Source: Candidatus Pedobacter colombiensis (GTDB lineage Bacteria; Bacteroidota; Bacteroidia; Sphingobacteriales; Sphingobacteriaceae). From it: DNA of 64,000 nt. Location of the stretch: the NCBI GenBank assembly GCA_029202485.1, contig CP119313.1:4960001-5024000 (forward strand), in the 5' to 3' direction. How positions within the stretch are numbered: position 1 is the stretch's first letter; every line of letters begins with the position of its first letter. Shown here piece by piece: positions 9,212-19,243 of the stretch. A model generated the notes under the pieces. The model searched no databases. It saw nothing but the letters and a program-made list of their open reading frames with translations, and was not told where the DNA came from. Position numbers and translations under genes: made by a program.

Positions 9212-9240
9212 AGCAAAAGCCTTGCTAAAAACAAGGCTTT
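9212..9240 (-). terminator. Probable terminator downstream of tex
   Basis: A perfect 9-bp stem AAAGCCTTG / CAAGGCTTT (arms 9216-9224 and 9232-9240). On the minus strand it is followed by TTGCTGTTT, a weak T-tract. It lies about 110 bases past the tex stop. The rest of the gene-free stretch 9055-9351 shows no other clear signal. Confidence 0.5.
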
Positions 9241-9351
9241 AAAACTTTTCTGTTGTATCGGTGCATTGAATGAGGCCAGTTGTTCCAAGGCGCACATCTA
9301 CACTACTACTACTTAGAACAACGACATGTTTAGCGGTAATATTTTCTTCCT

Positions 9352-11673
9352 TTACTTAAACATATTTTTCAATGCTTCCAGTTTCAATTGCAAATCCCCT
9401 TCAGGTAGCGGCTTCTCTTTTTGCCCCCCTTTATGCTGAGGCTTCGCCAATGGCTTTTTATGCTGATCCAGCTTTGAGAAAGACCTCGAAGCAGAGCTTT
9501 TAGCCCTTTCTCCCCCTCCTTTATGATCTTGTTTAGGTTTTGCCCCTACCTCTTTTTTCATAGACAGGGAAATCCTTTTACGTGTCACATCGACCTCAAC
9601 TACGGTAACTTCTACCTTCTGATGCACTTTAACGACTTCATTGGCATTGGCAACAAACTTATCCGCAATCTGACTCGTATGCACCAAACCATCCTGATGT
9701 ACACCTATATCAACAAATGCACCGAAATTGGTGATATTAGTCACAATACCCGGTAATTTCATTCCTACTTTCAGATCGGCAATTTCATTTACCCCATCAG
9801 TAAAGCTGAACACCTCGAACTGCTCACGCGGATCTCTTCCCGGTTTAGCCAGCTCAGCAAGAATATCATTTAAAGTTGGCAAGCCAATATCCTCACTTAC
9901 ATATTGCTGAGGCTTAATCTGCTTTTGCAACTCCGCATCTTTAACCAATTGGTTTACACTACAGTTTAAATCCCTCGCCATTTTATGAACCAAAGCATAT
10001 CGCTCCGGATGCACACCACTAGCGTCTAAAGCCGCTTCAGCATTTCTAATCCTCAAGAAACCCGCAGCCTGCTCAAATGCTTTATCACCCAAACGTGGCA
10101 CTTTCCTTAAGCTCTCGCGATTTTTAAATGCGCCATGTTCATTGCGATAATTTATGATGTTTTGTGCCAACTGAGGACCTAAACCAGACACGTAAGCCAA
10201 TACTTGCTTAGAAGCAGTATTCAACTCCACACCTACCGCATTTACGCAGCTCATAACCGTATCATCAAGCGAAGCCTGTAACTTATTCTGGTCCACATCA
10301 TGCTGATACTGCCCTACACCTATCGATTTAGGGTCAATCTTTACCAGTTCGGCCAATGGATCCATCAACCTGCGACCAATAGAGACTGCACCTCTTACGG
10401 TAATATCTTGTGTAGGAAACTCTTCCCGTGCCACTTCTGAGGCAGAATAAATAGATGCTCCGTTTTCACTCACCATTACCACCACAATGCCCGGAATATT
10501 TAATCCACGAACAAAAACCTCAGTTTCCCTTCCGGCAGTACCATTACCGATGGCAACAGCTTCAATTTCATATTTGGCGCAAAGCTCCATCAGTTTCTCT
10601 GCTGCCTTTTTAACATTACCCTGCCCTGTGTGCGGGTAGATGGTTGTATTTTCTAACAATTTACCTTGTTTATCCAGGCACACCACTTTACATCCGGTAC
10701 GGAAACCAGGATCTATAGCCAGCACATTCTTCTGTCCCATTGGAGCAGCAAGCAATAGCTGACGGGCATTCTCGGCAAATACGCGGATTGCCTCCTCATC
10801 AGCCTTTTCTTTAGAAAGGTTTCTGATCTCGGTCTCCATTGCAGGGCCTAGTAAACGCTTATAACTATCCTGTACCGCCAGTTTAACCTCATCGGCACAG
10901 GCATTATGGCCTTTAACAAACTGACGTTCTAAAATATCAATTGCACCCTCTTCTGAAGGCATAGCATCCAGTTTCAAAATACCTTCATTTTCTCCTCTGC
11001 GGATAGCTAAAACCCTATGCGACGGTGCCGTTTTTAGCGGCTCATCCCAATTAAAGTAATCCTTATATTTAACCCCTTCTTCTTCCTTGCCTTTGATTAC
11101 TGCAGATTTAAAAGTGGCCTTTTGCTGAAAATAATTACGCATCGCGGTTCTTGCCTCCACGTTCTCATTTACGATCTCAGCAATGATATCCCTTGCCCCT
11201 GCCAATGCATCGGCTAAAGAAGTTACACCCAGCTCGTCATTTAAAAACTTACCAGCTTCTGTTTCCGGGGCTATCTTGCCTTGTTCCAGTAGAAATAATG
11301 CCAATGGCTCCAGCCCTTTTTTTCTGGCCTCAGAAGCTCTTGTTTTGCGCTTAGGCTTATATGGTAAATAAATATCCTCTATGGTAGCAATATTTGTTGC
11401 CGTATTAATCTGCGCTTCCAATTCTGGCGTAAGCTTGTCCAATGCTGCGAGGGCCTTTAAAATAGCTTCTCTACGCTTATCCAGTTCCCTCAATTGCTGA
11501 AACCTATCGCGGATACCTGCTACCTGTACCTCATCCAAACTCCCCGTAGCCTCTTTCCGGTAACGCGAAATAAATGGAACAGTTGCTCCTTCGTCTAATA
11601 ATTCAATAGTAGCGATAACCTGTTTTTCCGTTACTGCTAACTCAGCAGCAATGATTTTAGAATGATTGCTCAT
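9352..11673 (-). CDS. tex: RNA-binding transcriptional accessory protein Tex
   Basis: A 773-residue protein. The order of domains is that of Tex: N-terminal helical region with 'VPFISRYRKEATG' (about 30-45), YqgF/RNase H-like domain beginning 'VLAIDPGFRTGCKVV' near 318, helix-hairpin-helix segment 'LGPQLAQNIINYRNEHGAF' near 500, and an S1 RNA-binding domain near 640-710 ('GIVTNITNFGAFVDIG'). A basic Lys/Gly/Pro-rich tail follows, common in Bacteroidota copies. Tex binds RNA and influences transcription and stress tolerance in other bacteria. It is a single-gene unit with its own -7 element at 11711-11718. Confidence 0.96.
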   Translation of the reverse strand: MSNHSKIIAAELAVTEKQVIATIELLDEGATVPFISRYRKEATGSLDEVQVAGIRDRFQQLRELDKRREAILKALAALDKLTPELEAQINTATNIATIEDIYLPYKPKRKTRASEARKKGLEPLALFLLEQGKIAPETEAGKFLNDELGVTSLADALAGARDIIAEIVNENVEARTAMRNYFQQKATFKSAVIKGKEEEGVKYKDYFNWDEPLKTAPSHRVLAIRRGENEGILKLDAMPSEEGAIDILERQFVKGHNACADEVKLAVQDSYKRLLGPAMETEIRNLSKEKADEEAIRVFAENARQLLLAAPMGQKNVLAIDPGFRTGCKVVCLDKQGKLLENTTIYPHTGQGNVKKAAEKLMELCAKYEIEAVAIGNGTAGRETEVFVRGLNIPGIVVVMVSENGASIYSASEVAREEFPTQDITVRGAVSIGRRLMDPLAELVKIDPKSIGVGQYQHDVDQNKLQASLDDTVMSCVNAVGVELNTASKQVLAYVSGLGPQLAQNIINYRNEHGAFKNRESLRKVPRLGDKAFEQAAGFLRIRNAEAALDASGVHPERYALVHKMARDLNCSVNQLVKDAELQKQIKPQQYVSEDIGLPTLNDILAELAKPGRDPREQFEVFSFTDGVNEIADLKVGMKLPGIVTNITNFGAFVDIGVHQDGLVHTSQIADKFVANANEVVKVHQKVEVTVVEVDVTRKRISLSMKKEVGAKPKQDHKGGGERAKSSASRSFSKLDQHKKPLAKPQHKGGQKEKPLPEGDLQLKLEALKNMFK

Positions 11674-11710
11674 TTATATTTTATTTGATCTCCCAACGTA
11701 CAATTGCCGC

Positions 11711-11718
11711 CAAAAATA
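11711..11718 (-). promoter_or_regulatory. -7 promoter element of tex (TATTTTTG)
   Basis: TATTTTTG on the minus strand fits TAnnTTTG exactly and lies 38 bases before the tex start codon. No clear -33 element seen. Confidence 0.5.
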
Positions 11719-11757
11719 AACCTAACAATTGACATCCTAAAATAAATTATGGTTAAC

Positions 11758-11788
11758 AAAAAAATCCTGCCGGTATTACCGACAGGAT
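11758..11788 (-). terminator. Rho-independent terminator after pdhB
   Basis: On the minus strand an 11-bp stem (ATCCTGTCGGT / ACCGGCAGGAT, with one U-G wobble) closes a 3-base loop and is followed by seven T. It ends the pdhB transcript. Confidence 0.9.
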
Positions 11789-11824
11789 CATATCATCATG
11801 TGCTTATAAAAGCAACAGTAGTTT

Positions 11825-12811
11825 CTATTTATTAACGTACATTACCTCTTTAACTGCTTTTATCACCTTTTCAGCGTTAGGTAAGCTAGCCGCGATAAGC
11901 GTAGGAGCATAAGGCAACGGTACATCAGCACAAGTAATGCGCAATACAGGAGCATCTAAATAATCAAAAGCATTCTTTTGAACGTTAAATGCAATCTCAG
12001 AAGAAATTGAAGCCAGTGGCCATGCTTCTTCTACAACCACCAAACGGTTGGTTTTCTTAACAGACTCAATGATTGTTGCATAATCAATAGGACGTACAGT
12101 ACGTAAGTCAATCACCTCAACACTAATTCCGTCCTTAGTCAATTCCTCAACCGCAGGGTTTACCACACGGGTAAGCATTTTACCAAAAGTAACAATGGTT
12201 ACATCAGTACCTTCTTTAACCACATTAGCTTTACCGATTGGCAAGTAATACTCCTCTTCAGGAACCTCACCTTTATCACCGTACATTACTTCCGACTCCA
12301 TGAAAATAACTGGATCTGGATCAAGAATAGCTTGTTTAAGCAATCCTTTAGCTTCATAAGGCGTAGAAGGAACTACAACTTTTAAACCCGGACAGTTGGC
12401 ATACCAGTTCTCAAAATTCTGAGAGTGCTGCGCACCTAACTGACCTGCATTACCGGTTGGGCCACGGAATACGATTGGAACAGGAAACTGTCCACCACTC
12501 ATAGACAACATTTTAGCTGCACCATTAATGATCTGATCTATAGCAACCAGAGAGAAGTTAAAAGTCATAAACTCTACAACCGGAGTTAATCCGTTCATTG
12601 CAGCACCTATAGCAATACCGGCAAAGCCTAATTCAGCAATTGGTGTATCAATTACACGTTTATCGCCAAACTCGTCAAGCATACCCTGACTAACTTTATA
12701 AGCGCCATTGTATTGCGCAACTTCCTCGCCCATAAGGAAAACGTTTTCATTTTTACGCATTTCTTCGCTTAAGGCTTCACGCAAAGCTTCTCTAAATTGA
12801 ATCTCTCTCAT
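11825..12811 (-). CDS. pdhB: Pyruvate dehydrogenase E1 component, beta subunit
   Basis: A 328-residue transketolase-type beta subunit of the E1 decarboxylase: 'REIQFREALREALSEEM', 'NVFLMGEEVAQYNGAYKVS', 'DTPIAELGFAGIAIGAA' and the C-terminal 'VVEEAWPLASISSEIA'. It forms the thiamine-pyrophosphate site together with an alpha subunit that is not in this window. The frame extends to 12838, but a -7 element (12837-12844) covers that position, so I choose the ATG at 12811. Single gene with its own promoter and terminator, so the PDH subunits appear to be dispersed in this genome. A branched-chain 2-oxoacid E1 beta is a less likely alternative. Confidence 0.92.
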   Translation of the reverse strand: MREIQFREALREALSEEMRKNENVFLMGEEVAQYNGAYKVSQGMLDEFGDKRVIDTPIAELGFAGIAIGAAMNGLTPVVEFMTFNFSLVAIDQIINGAAKMLSMSGGQFPVPIVFRGPTGNAGQLGAQHSQNFENWYANCPGLKVVVPSTPYEAKGLLKQAILDPDPVIFMESEVMYGDKGEVPEEEYYLPIGKANVVKEGTDVTIVTFGKMLTRVVNPAVEELTKDGISVEVIDLRTVRPIDYATIIESVKKTNRLVVVEEAWPLASISSEIAFNVQKNAFDYLDAPVLRITCADVPLPYAPTLIAASLPNAEKVIKAVKEVMYVNK

Positions 12812-12836
12812 TGTATATTCAAATATTAACTGCGAC

Positions 12837-12844
12837 AAATATAA
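12837..12844 (-). promoter_or_regulatory. -7 promoter element of pdhB (TATATTTG)
   Basis: TATATTTG on the minus strand matches TAnnTTTG exactly, 26 bases before the chosen pdhB ATG. It rules out the longer start at 12838 for a transcript from this promoter. Confidence 0.6.
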
Positions 12845-12920
12845 GTATTGTAATGCAATTATAAAGGAGTGTTTTAATTACACTTTAGAAGCCTCAAATC
12901 GGCTAAAATAATTTGGCATT

Positions 12921-15836
12921 TTACATTCCGCACAAAGTTAAATATGGAGAAAACGCGAAACCAGCTTCATTCTCTGTGGGCACAAAGGGCTTAGTTTCAT
13001 CAAACAACTCTGCAAGTTTAGCCTCAAGGAAACCAATAAACTCCTCTTTTATGCTTTCCAGCTTTACCCCATTCAGCTTTAACTTCTCTTTCCCCTCTAT
13101 AAAAAATGTCCCATCCTTACGCATATTACGGATGCTATATAGGTTAGGCTCAACTCTTTCAATTCCATTTGCCTGTTCAAAAACATAAGTATAAAATAGT
13201 GTCTGGATTAAGGCCTTGTTCTGTTTATTGCTATTGGTATCAAAAACATCGGCCAGATTACTGTAACGCAAAATATCACTCCCCGTTTTATAATCTACGA
13301 TCCGTGTAATCCCGTTTTTACGGTCTATCCGATCGATAATTCCATGCAAAATGATGGTTTGCACTCCCCCATTAACCTTAAACTTAAAATCAACCTTATC
13401 TTTTTTTTCTAAGGCCAAAATCTCAAAAGGGGCTTCATTCTCATCATAATCCAGGATCAAATTGGCATATTCTTCAACGATAGCCAACACAACCTTCTGC
13501 ATTCCATTATGGTTTACCTGGTGGTTTTCATTTTCAAACATCACCTGAGCAAAGGCTTTTACCGCCAGCTCAGGCACTTTCTTACGGTATTCTGCTATCC
13601 GATGTTTGGTTATTTCCTTATCCTCGACCATTAGATCTCTATAAAAGGTTTCCAGCACATAATGCAACATAGAGCCAATATAATTGGCTTCCAGGTTTTC
13701 CGAAATCTCCTCCGGCTCCTCTATCTTAGCAACATATTTATAAAAAAACTGCAAAGGACAATTCACGTAGGAAGTTAAGGCCGAAGCAGATAACTGTGCT
13801 TCACCTGTCAGATATTTATTCAGCACAGCCATAACATTCTTATCCTTATGGATGATGACCGGCACCTTTTTCTCAGTAGAGATACTTTGCTTATGCTCCA
13901 GGTAATTAAAGCTATAACCACTTTCGTATTCGAGCTGCCTCAAAAAGCGGGTTGGTTCCCCAGTATTGGTATCATCCGCCTGTGCATTATAAACCAAACT
14001 CACTTTGCCCGAACGCTGCAGCAAGCGGTAAAACATATAAGCCGAAATGGCATCTTGATTTTCAAGAACCGGCAATCCATAAGCCCTGCGAATGCTATCC
14101 GGAATAAAACTCGGCGAAACACTGGCTTGAGGCAACAACCCCTCATTCACACCTAAAATGTATACCTGTTCAAAATCGAGACTTCTGCTTTCCAGCAATC
14201 CCATGACCTGAATCCCCTGAAGCGGTTCTCCTGATAAAGGAACCGCAATTCCCTGCACTGCCTTTTGAATAAGAGACAGAATAAATGACAATTCCTTCGG
14301 GCTACTTAAAACTGGCAAATAGGCATTTAAAGCATCGTGCAACCTGTTAAGCTCTTTAATGGTAGCCACAAACAAATCAGCCTCCGTTTGACGCAATGTT
14401 TTACCAGCCAACTGCTGTTCAAGAATATGTTTAAAAATGGCCTGCAGGGTATCGGTCGCTTCGGCACCATTTTTAACTTTGGTAAAGAACATCGCCAATA
14501 GCCCTTTTTGGCTCTGCAACCTCGTTAAAGGCACTTCTGCCAATTGCTCGGCCAACAGCTTTTGCTGAATCTTACTGCGCATAAGCTCAGTAATTCCCGT
14601 GAGTGGATGAGACAAAAAGGCTTCAACCTCACGGTGATACACCGTATCCTTTTCACCTTGAATCAATTGTGCTTGCACACTTAACCACAAATCGGCCAAC
14701 CCAAAAATGGAAGAAGCCACCAATGGATACCCCATTGTAACATTGATATTTATAGGATGCTTTATGTCACCTTCAAAATAATGAGTCGGGATAGTTTGTA
14801 ATACCGGTAACAGCAAGCTTTCATCCGCAAGGATAAGAGCAATCTTGCCTGCATTATTTTCTGCTTTTAATAATGGATAATCCGCCTGAAGTGCGGCACT
14901 TAGTATTTTTGCCTGGGCAACCTGTCCCTGGGTCTTATAAACATTTACAGTTTTAGGATTTGCTTTGATGAGATCCCTGCTTGCGCCCAAAGCATTCAGC
15001 AAACCATTCACTTCAAGATTTTTTCTTAAAAACAGCCCCGCCTCTTGCAAGGTATCTTTTACATAATAGGCATCCGTATCAAAATAAAACAAAGTTTTAG
15101 TCTGCTCCTGCCAACGTTTAAATACCACGGCTTCTGCCCTACTTAAAGCATTAAAGCCTACAAATACCAGTTTACCATAAGCATCTGTAAAGTTGGGCAG
15201 CCCTGCTTTCCCTTCAGCAAGCTGTCGGTAAATATGCCCCATAGTAGTCAGCCCCTTCTCCTTTAATGCCTCATGATAGCCATGATACAGATCCGGCATT
15301 CGTCCCCACATTTTTATAAACTGCTCCTGCTGCTTTTTATGTTTGCCTTCGGAATAAGAACTCCAAAAACCTCTTAAAAACTCCTGCTGCTCTTCACTTA
15401 AATAATCAAACTGATAATCTACCTCAGCAAAATTTTCCAGTTGTTCAAATAGCTTTTTGGCATTCACCAGATCATTATCTATTTGAGCAAAATCACTTAA
15501 AATAATCCGGGCAACGGGATAAAACTTAGCCGGCTCTATTTTGGTTTCACCATTTTGCAATACCAGTTCATTGTATTTCTGGTATAAAGTAAAAAACTGC
15601 GTAAAAGCATCGGCCACCTTCAGTTCGGAAGACAAGGCAAAAAATTCCTGGATGGTAAAGAAAGATGGACTCCAGAAGGGCTTATTGATGATTTTTGCCA
15701 AATGATCCTGTAAGTAGGCCACCGGACGTTTATTGTTGAAAATAATGGCCGCATTTTGCAAATTATCACTAAGCCGTGCTACCAAATCCTCAGCTACCTC
15801 TCTTAAAAATGGTTTCATATTTAATTCCTTACTCAT
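12921..15836 (-). CDS. AddB-like PD-(D/E)XK nuclease subunit
   Basis: A 971-residue protein partnered with the UvrD-type helicase gene just upstream (1 base between them). The N-terminal half resembles an inactivated helicase without a recognisable P-loop. The C-terminal part has the RecB-like nuclease: 'SYVNCPLQFFYKYV' near 690, 'GSMLHYVLETFY' near 722 and the catalytic 'RIVDYKTGSD' near 845. This is the AddB architecture used for double-strand break end processing. The protein ends FAFSPYLTLCGM, where typical AddB proteins have a CxxCxxxxxC iron-sulfur motif; two of the three Cys positions are replaced. A start at the internal Met7 (MKPFLREV) is also possible. Confidence 0.85.
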   Translation of the reverse strand: MSKELNMKPFLREVAEDLVARLSDNLQNAAIIFNNKRPVAYLQDHLAKIINKPFWSPSFFTIQEFFALSSELKVADAFTQFFTLYQKYNELVLQNGETKIEPAKFYPVARIILSDFAQIDNDLVNAKKLFEQLENFAEVDYQFDYLSEEQQEFLRGFWSSYSEGKHKKQQEQFIKMWGRMPDLYHGYHEALKEKGLTTMGHIYRQLAEGKAGLPNFTDAYGKLVFVGFNALSRAEAVVFKRWQEQTKTLFYFDTDAYYVKDTLQEAGLFLRKNLEVNGLLNALGASRDLIKANPKTVNVYKTQGQVAQAKILSAALQADYPLLKAENNAGKIALILADESLLLPVLQTIPTHYFEGDIKHPININVTMGYPLVASSIFGLADLWLSVQAQLIQGEKDTVYHREVEAFLSHPLTGITELMRSKIQQKLLAEQLAEVPLTRLQSQKGLLAMFFTKVKNGAEATDTLQAIFKHILEQQLAGKTLRQTEADLFVATIKELNRLHDALNAYLPVLSSPKELSFILSLIQKAVQGIAVPLSGEPLQGIQVMGLLESRSLDFEQVYILGVNEGLLPQASVSPSFIPDSIRRAYGLPVLENQDAISAYMFYRLLQRSGKVSLVYNAQADDTNTGEPTRFLRQLEYESGYSFNYLEHKQSISTEKKVPVIIHKDKNVMAVLNKYLTGEAQLSASALTSYVNCPLQFFYKYVAKIEEPEEISENLEANYIGSMLHYVLETFYRDLMVEDKEITKHRIAEYRKKVPELAVKAFAQVMFENENHQVNHNGMQKVVLAIVEEYANLILDYDENEAPFEILALEKKDKVDFKFKVNGGVQTIILHGIIDRIDRKNGITRIVDYKTGSDILRYSNLADVFDTNSNKQNKALIQTLFYTYVFEQANGIERVEPNLYSIRNMRKDGTFFIEGKEKLKLNGVKLESIKEEFIGFLEAKLAELFDETKPFVPTENEAGFAFSPYLTLCGM

Positions 15837-15837
15837 C

Positions 15838-18800
15838 CTAAACCAATTTTAATTGTCCGCTTAGCGCATAAAACAAATAGGTTTTTACATTCGTATAACC
15901 CATAGCCATCAATAGGGCTCTATAGTGACTAACCTGCTCAATATGTTTATCGCTTTCCTGCTGTGTAAATTTATAATCAATTACAGTTACCTCATTGCCG
16001 CTTACCAGTACCTTATCGGGCCGGTAACTTTTGCCTTTGGCATCTATAATACTGCGTTCATTTAAACTCTGTTCGCTTTTACCCAAAATATCTTGCAAGC
16101 CTTTGTGCTGTAAAACGGCAATAGCCTGCGCTTTTAAAAACGGCAATTCTTCCTCCTTAAAAACACCATCCAGCAATAACGTCTGCAAAACAGCATCCAC
16201 ATCTGCAACACCCCTAGCTTCAGCCAGTACCTCATGTAGAATTGTACCCGTCCTACCGGCGCTTTCACCTGTTAGCAGATCTATTTCCCTCCGCTTTAAG
16301 TTGGCATCGAACACCTGGCTCAACCGGTCAGAGACCGGATAATGCTCCATTTCTATCTGTTGAACAGGACTGTTTTTTTCAGGTTGATCAGGCACTATAC
16401 CATCGATCATGTAATTACCTTCCTCTGAAAGCTGATCAGCAAAAACCTTACCCAGTAAATCACCAATATTGGTAATCGTGTCTGTCTTTTTCCCCATGGT
16501 GCTGATGTACAAATATTCTTTTGAGCGGGTCGTAGCCACATAAAGCATATTCAAAGCATCCATATTGTTATAAAGCAGCTCCTCAAAGTAAGGTTTGGCT
16601 ACGCTTGAACGACCAAGGTCCTTATTGTATTTTAAAGGAATGCTGTGCAAATGATGATAAGGAGTATCTGTTGCAGGAACCCAGAAAATGCCATTAGGCT
16701 TCCCATTAATGTCCCAATTACAAAATGGCAGCATTACAGCCCTAAATGCCAAACCTTTAGATTTATGAATGGTGATAACCTGCACAGCATCTGCATTATC
16801 CGGTGAAGGTAAAGTCTTCCTTGCCCCCTCTTCGTCCCAAAAAGCTAAAAAAGCTGCAATACCTCGCTCCCCGTGTAAAGCAAAACTTCCCATTAAATCG
16901 CGCAAAGCAAACAAATAGGGCAAATTGGTAACATTTCTGCTTTCGCCTAAACCATAGGCAGCAATAATTTTTTCCAGCAGGGCAGGCAGGGGCTGCTGTA
17001 TCCAGGTTTGCCAATGCGCACAAAGGTCAGCAGGCAATAGATCAGCAAGCTGTGTCAGGTTTTTAAACTTTAACGAGAAATAATGATGAGGTTCAACAGC
17101 TTTCTGCTGCAGTCTCGCATACAGACTAATACAATTTGCCTTATACAAAGCGGTATTTTCAGACAATCCGCCCATTACCTGCAATGTATTGATGATTAAT
17201 TTTACTGCACTGTTGTTATTCAACAGTAACGCTTCTCCCGAAATCACATCAACACCTTGATCCATCAGTGCCTCCACCGCAGCTACAGCTTCCGAATTAG
17301 AACGTACCAATACGCAAATGTCCTTCGGTTTGTAATTTTTATCCTTGATAAGGATGTCCAGCTCTGCCATCATCTTAGACAGCGCCAAATCCCTGAAAGT
17401 AGTTTTAGTTAATGTATTGCCTTCCGGATCCTCCTTTAAAACATTAAAATTAATGGTTCCCCCATCCAATGTAAATGGAGTCGTTTTCTGTTCTGCCTCG
17501 GCATAAACATCCGTTACAATATGATCAAATCCCTGTCCCTGCCACCAGTTTAAAACCTCAGCAACATCCTGTTCAGCAATCGTCCCATTTAAATTGACCT
17601 GCATCAGTTGCGGCAATTTTTTAAACAAATAATTATTGAATTGAATGATGTTCTGCGTACTCCGATAGTTCTCTTCCAAACTATCTTCCAGTACATTTTC
17701 CGCTCTGACATCCGCCTTTGCCTGCTGATGAAGAATATTCCAATCGCCATTGCGCCAACGATAGATAGACTGTTTAGTATCGCCTACAATCAAATGATCT
17801 ATCAATTTTTCACTCGGCGATGCAATAGCATTGCTGAGCAACGATTTAAAACTCCCCCACTGATTAGCAGAAGTATCCTGAAACTCATCAAACAGAAAAT
17901 TACGGTACCTGTTACCCATCTTTTCCCAAATGAAAGACGGGTTATCGTCTGCATCATCCGTTATACCCTTTAATAAGGTCTGGGCATCACTGATTAACAA
18001 ATTAGGGCTTTCATCCCTATAATCCTTTAATAAAACAGCCATCTCCTGCATCAACCGCAGGTAATATAAATTCTTATTGAACGCCTGAGCAAGCAAATAA
18101 CCCGCCAGGCCATCCTGATAAACATGGAGCAATTTTGACAAAACAGGATTTAGCTCCGAATAAGCACCACTTTCCTCTCCTTTCTGAAACCACTCTTCCG
18201 GTTGATCTACCAACTTTGCAAGGCTGGTTATTTTACTTAAATCGCCACCGACAATTTTTGGCAGATTGTTTAAGGGCGAGCGTGACTTACCTTTTAAGCT
18301 GGATACTTCTATTCCCTCCACCTCAAAGATTTGCTGTACCTGCTCAGCAAGTTCCTTAATGGTACTTTCGAAGGCCTCTATTCCAAACCGGGTAACCTTA
18401 TTGTAATCCTTAAAAAGTGCATCCAGATCTGCCGATTCCCCCAACTCCTTAATTGCGTTTTCGAAAGGTTGATACCGCTCTTTAAAAATCTCATTGGTTA
18501 GATCAATCAGTTCTCTACGGTAATTCCAGCTCAAATTATTATTGATACGATCTAAAGCGAGGTCAATAATCCATTGCAATAAAACAGGGTTTTTATCCAA
18601 TGCTTTATCCAAACGCTCAGCCAGCTCATTTTTTACCTTATCATAATTCATCTCCAGGCCGTAACCTGCATCCAAACCCAGCTCAAAGGCAAAACCCCGG
18701 ATCACTTTTTGCACAAAACCATCAATGGTACTGACCGAGAAACGGCCATAATCATGCAAAATCTTGCGGTATATCTTATCGGATCTATGTTTTAAACTTA

Positions 18801-19065
18801 TCGCATCCAGCTCGGGGTGTGCTTTTAAAACAATCTCCCTGTAGTCGCTGATTTTTTTTGAAGGATCACCTTCAGCAAAGCCCTTTAACACCTCCATTAT
18901 CCGGCTTTTCATCTCTTCTGTAGCTTTATTTGTAAAAGTTACAGCCAGAATTTCGCGATACTTGGTTTCGCCCGACAACAACAGGGTTAAATAATGCGCT
19001 GTTAAACTGAATGTTTTACCAGATCCGGCAGATGCTTGTAATATTTTTAAAGGCTGTTGAGGCAT
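15838..19065 (-). CDS. UvrD/AddA-like helicase-nuclease
   Basis: A 1075-residue SF1A helicase with a C-terminal RecB-type nuclease. Walker A is QASAGSGKTFSL at residues 10-21, then 'AVTFTNKATEEMKSRI', Walker B-like 'FDEFQDTSANQW' near 392, 'GDTKQSIYRWRNGD' near 428, motif IV 'NYRSTQNI', 'ITIHKSKGLAFRAV' near 770, 'LYVATTRSKEYLYI', and the nuclease motif 'VTVIDYKFTQ' near 1037. Together with the AddB-like protein it should form the RecBCD-equivalent that resects double-strand ends for recombination and degrades linear foreign DNA. It is the first gene of a two-gene unit. Confidence 0.9.
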   Translation of the reverse strand: MPQQPLKILQASAGSGKTFSLTAHYLTLLLSGETKYREILAVTFTNKATEEMKSRIMEVLKGFAEGDPSKKISDYREIVLKAHPELDAISLKHRSDKIYRKILHDYGRFSVSTIDGFVQKVIRGFAFELGLDAGYGLEMNYDKVKNELAERLDKALDKNPVLLQWIIDLALDRINNNLSWNYRRELIDLTNEIFKERYQPFENAIKELGESADLDALFKDYNKVTRFGIEAFESTIKELAEQVQQIFEVEGIEVSSLKGKSRSPLNNLPKIVGGDLSKITSLAKLVDQPEEWFQKGEESGAYSELNPVLSKLLHVYQDGLAGYLLAQAFNKNLYYLRLMQEMAVLLKDYRDESPNLLISDAQTLLKGITDDADDNPSFIWEKMGNRYRNFLFDEFQDTSANQWGSFKSLLSNAIASPSEKLIDHLIVGDTKQSIYRWRNGDWNILHQQAKADVRAENVLEDSLEENYRSTQNIIQFNNYLFKKLPQLMQVNLNGTIAEQDVAEVLNWWQGQGFDHIVTDVYAEAEQKTTPFTLDGGTINFNVLKEDPEGNTLTKTTFRDLALSKMMAELDILIKDKNYKPKDICVLVRSNSEAVAAVEALMDQGVDVISGEALLLNNNSAVKLIINTLQVMGGLSENTALYKANCISLYARLQQKAVEPHHYFSLKFKNLTQLADLLPADLCAHWQTWIQQPLPALLEKIIAAYGLGESRNVTNLPYLFALRDLMGSFALHGERGIAAFLAFWDEEGARKTLPSPDNADAVQVITIHKSKGLAFRAVMLPFCNWDINGKPNGIFWVPATDTPYHHLHSIPLKYNKDLGRSSVAKPYFEELLYNNMDALNMLYVATTRSKEYLYISTMGKKTDTITNIGDLLGKVFADQLSEEGNYMIDGIVPDQPEKNSPVQQIEMEHYPVSDRLSQVFDANLKRREIDLLTGESAGRTGTILHEVLAEARGVADVDAVLQTLLLDGVFKEEELPFLKAQAIAVLQHKGLQDILGKSEQSLNERSIIDAKGKSYRPDKVLVSGNEVTVIDYKFTQQESDKHIEQVSHYRALLMAMGYTNVKTYLFYALSGQLKLV

Positions 19066-19243
19066 TAGGTAAAGCTATTAATATTTTACAACATCGGCAG
19101 ATAAAATAATCGTTTGGCTGCCCTATCCTCATAAAGGCTACCGAGAGATCGGGCTTTTAAGACCTGAATACTAGCTTATTCGGGAATTATAATTATCATT
19201 GCTGCTGAAAGTCCGTAAATTTATTGCACAGGCATATAAAGAA

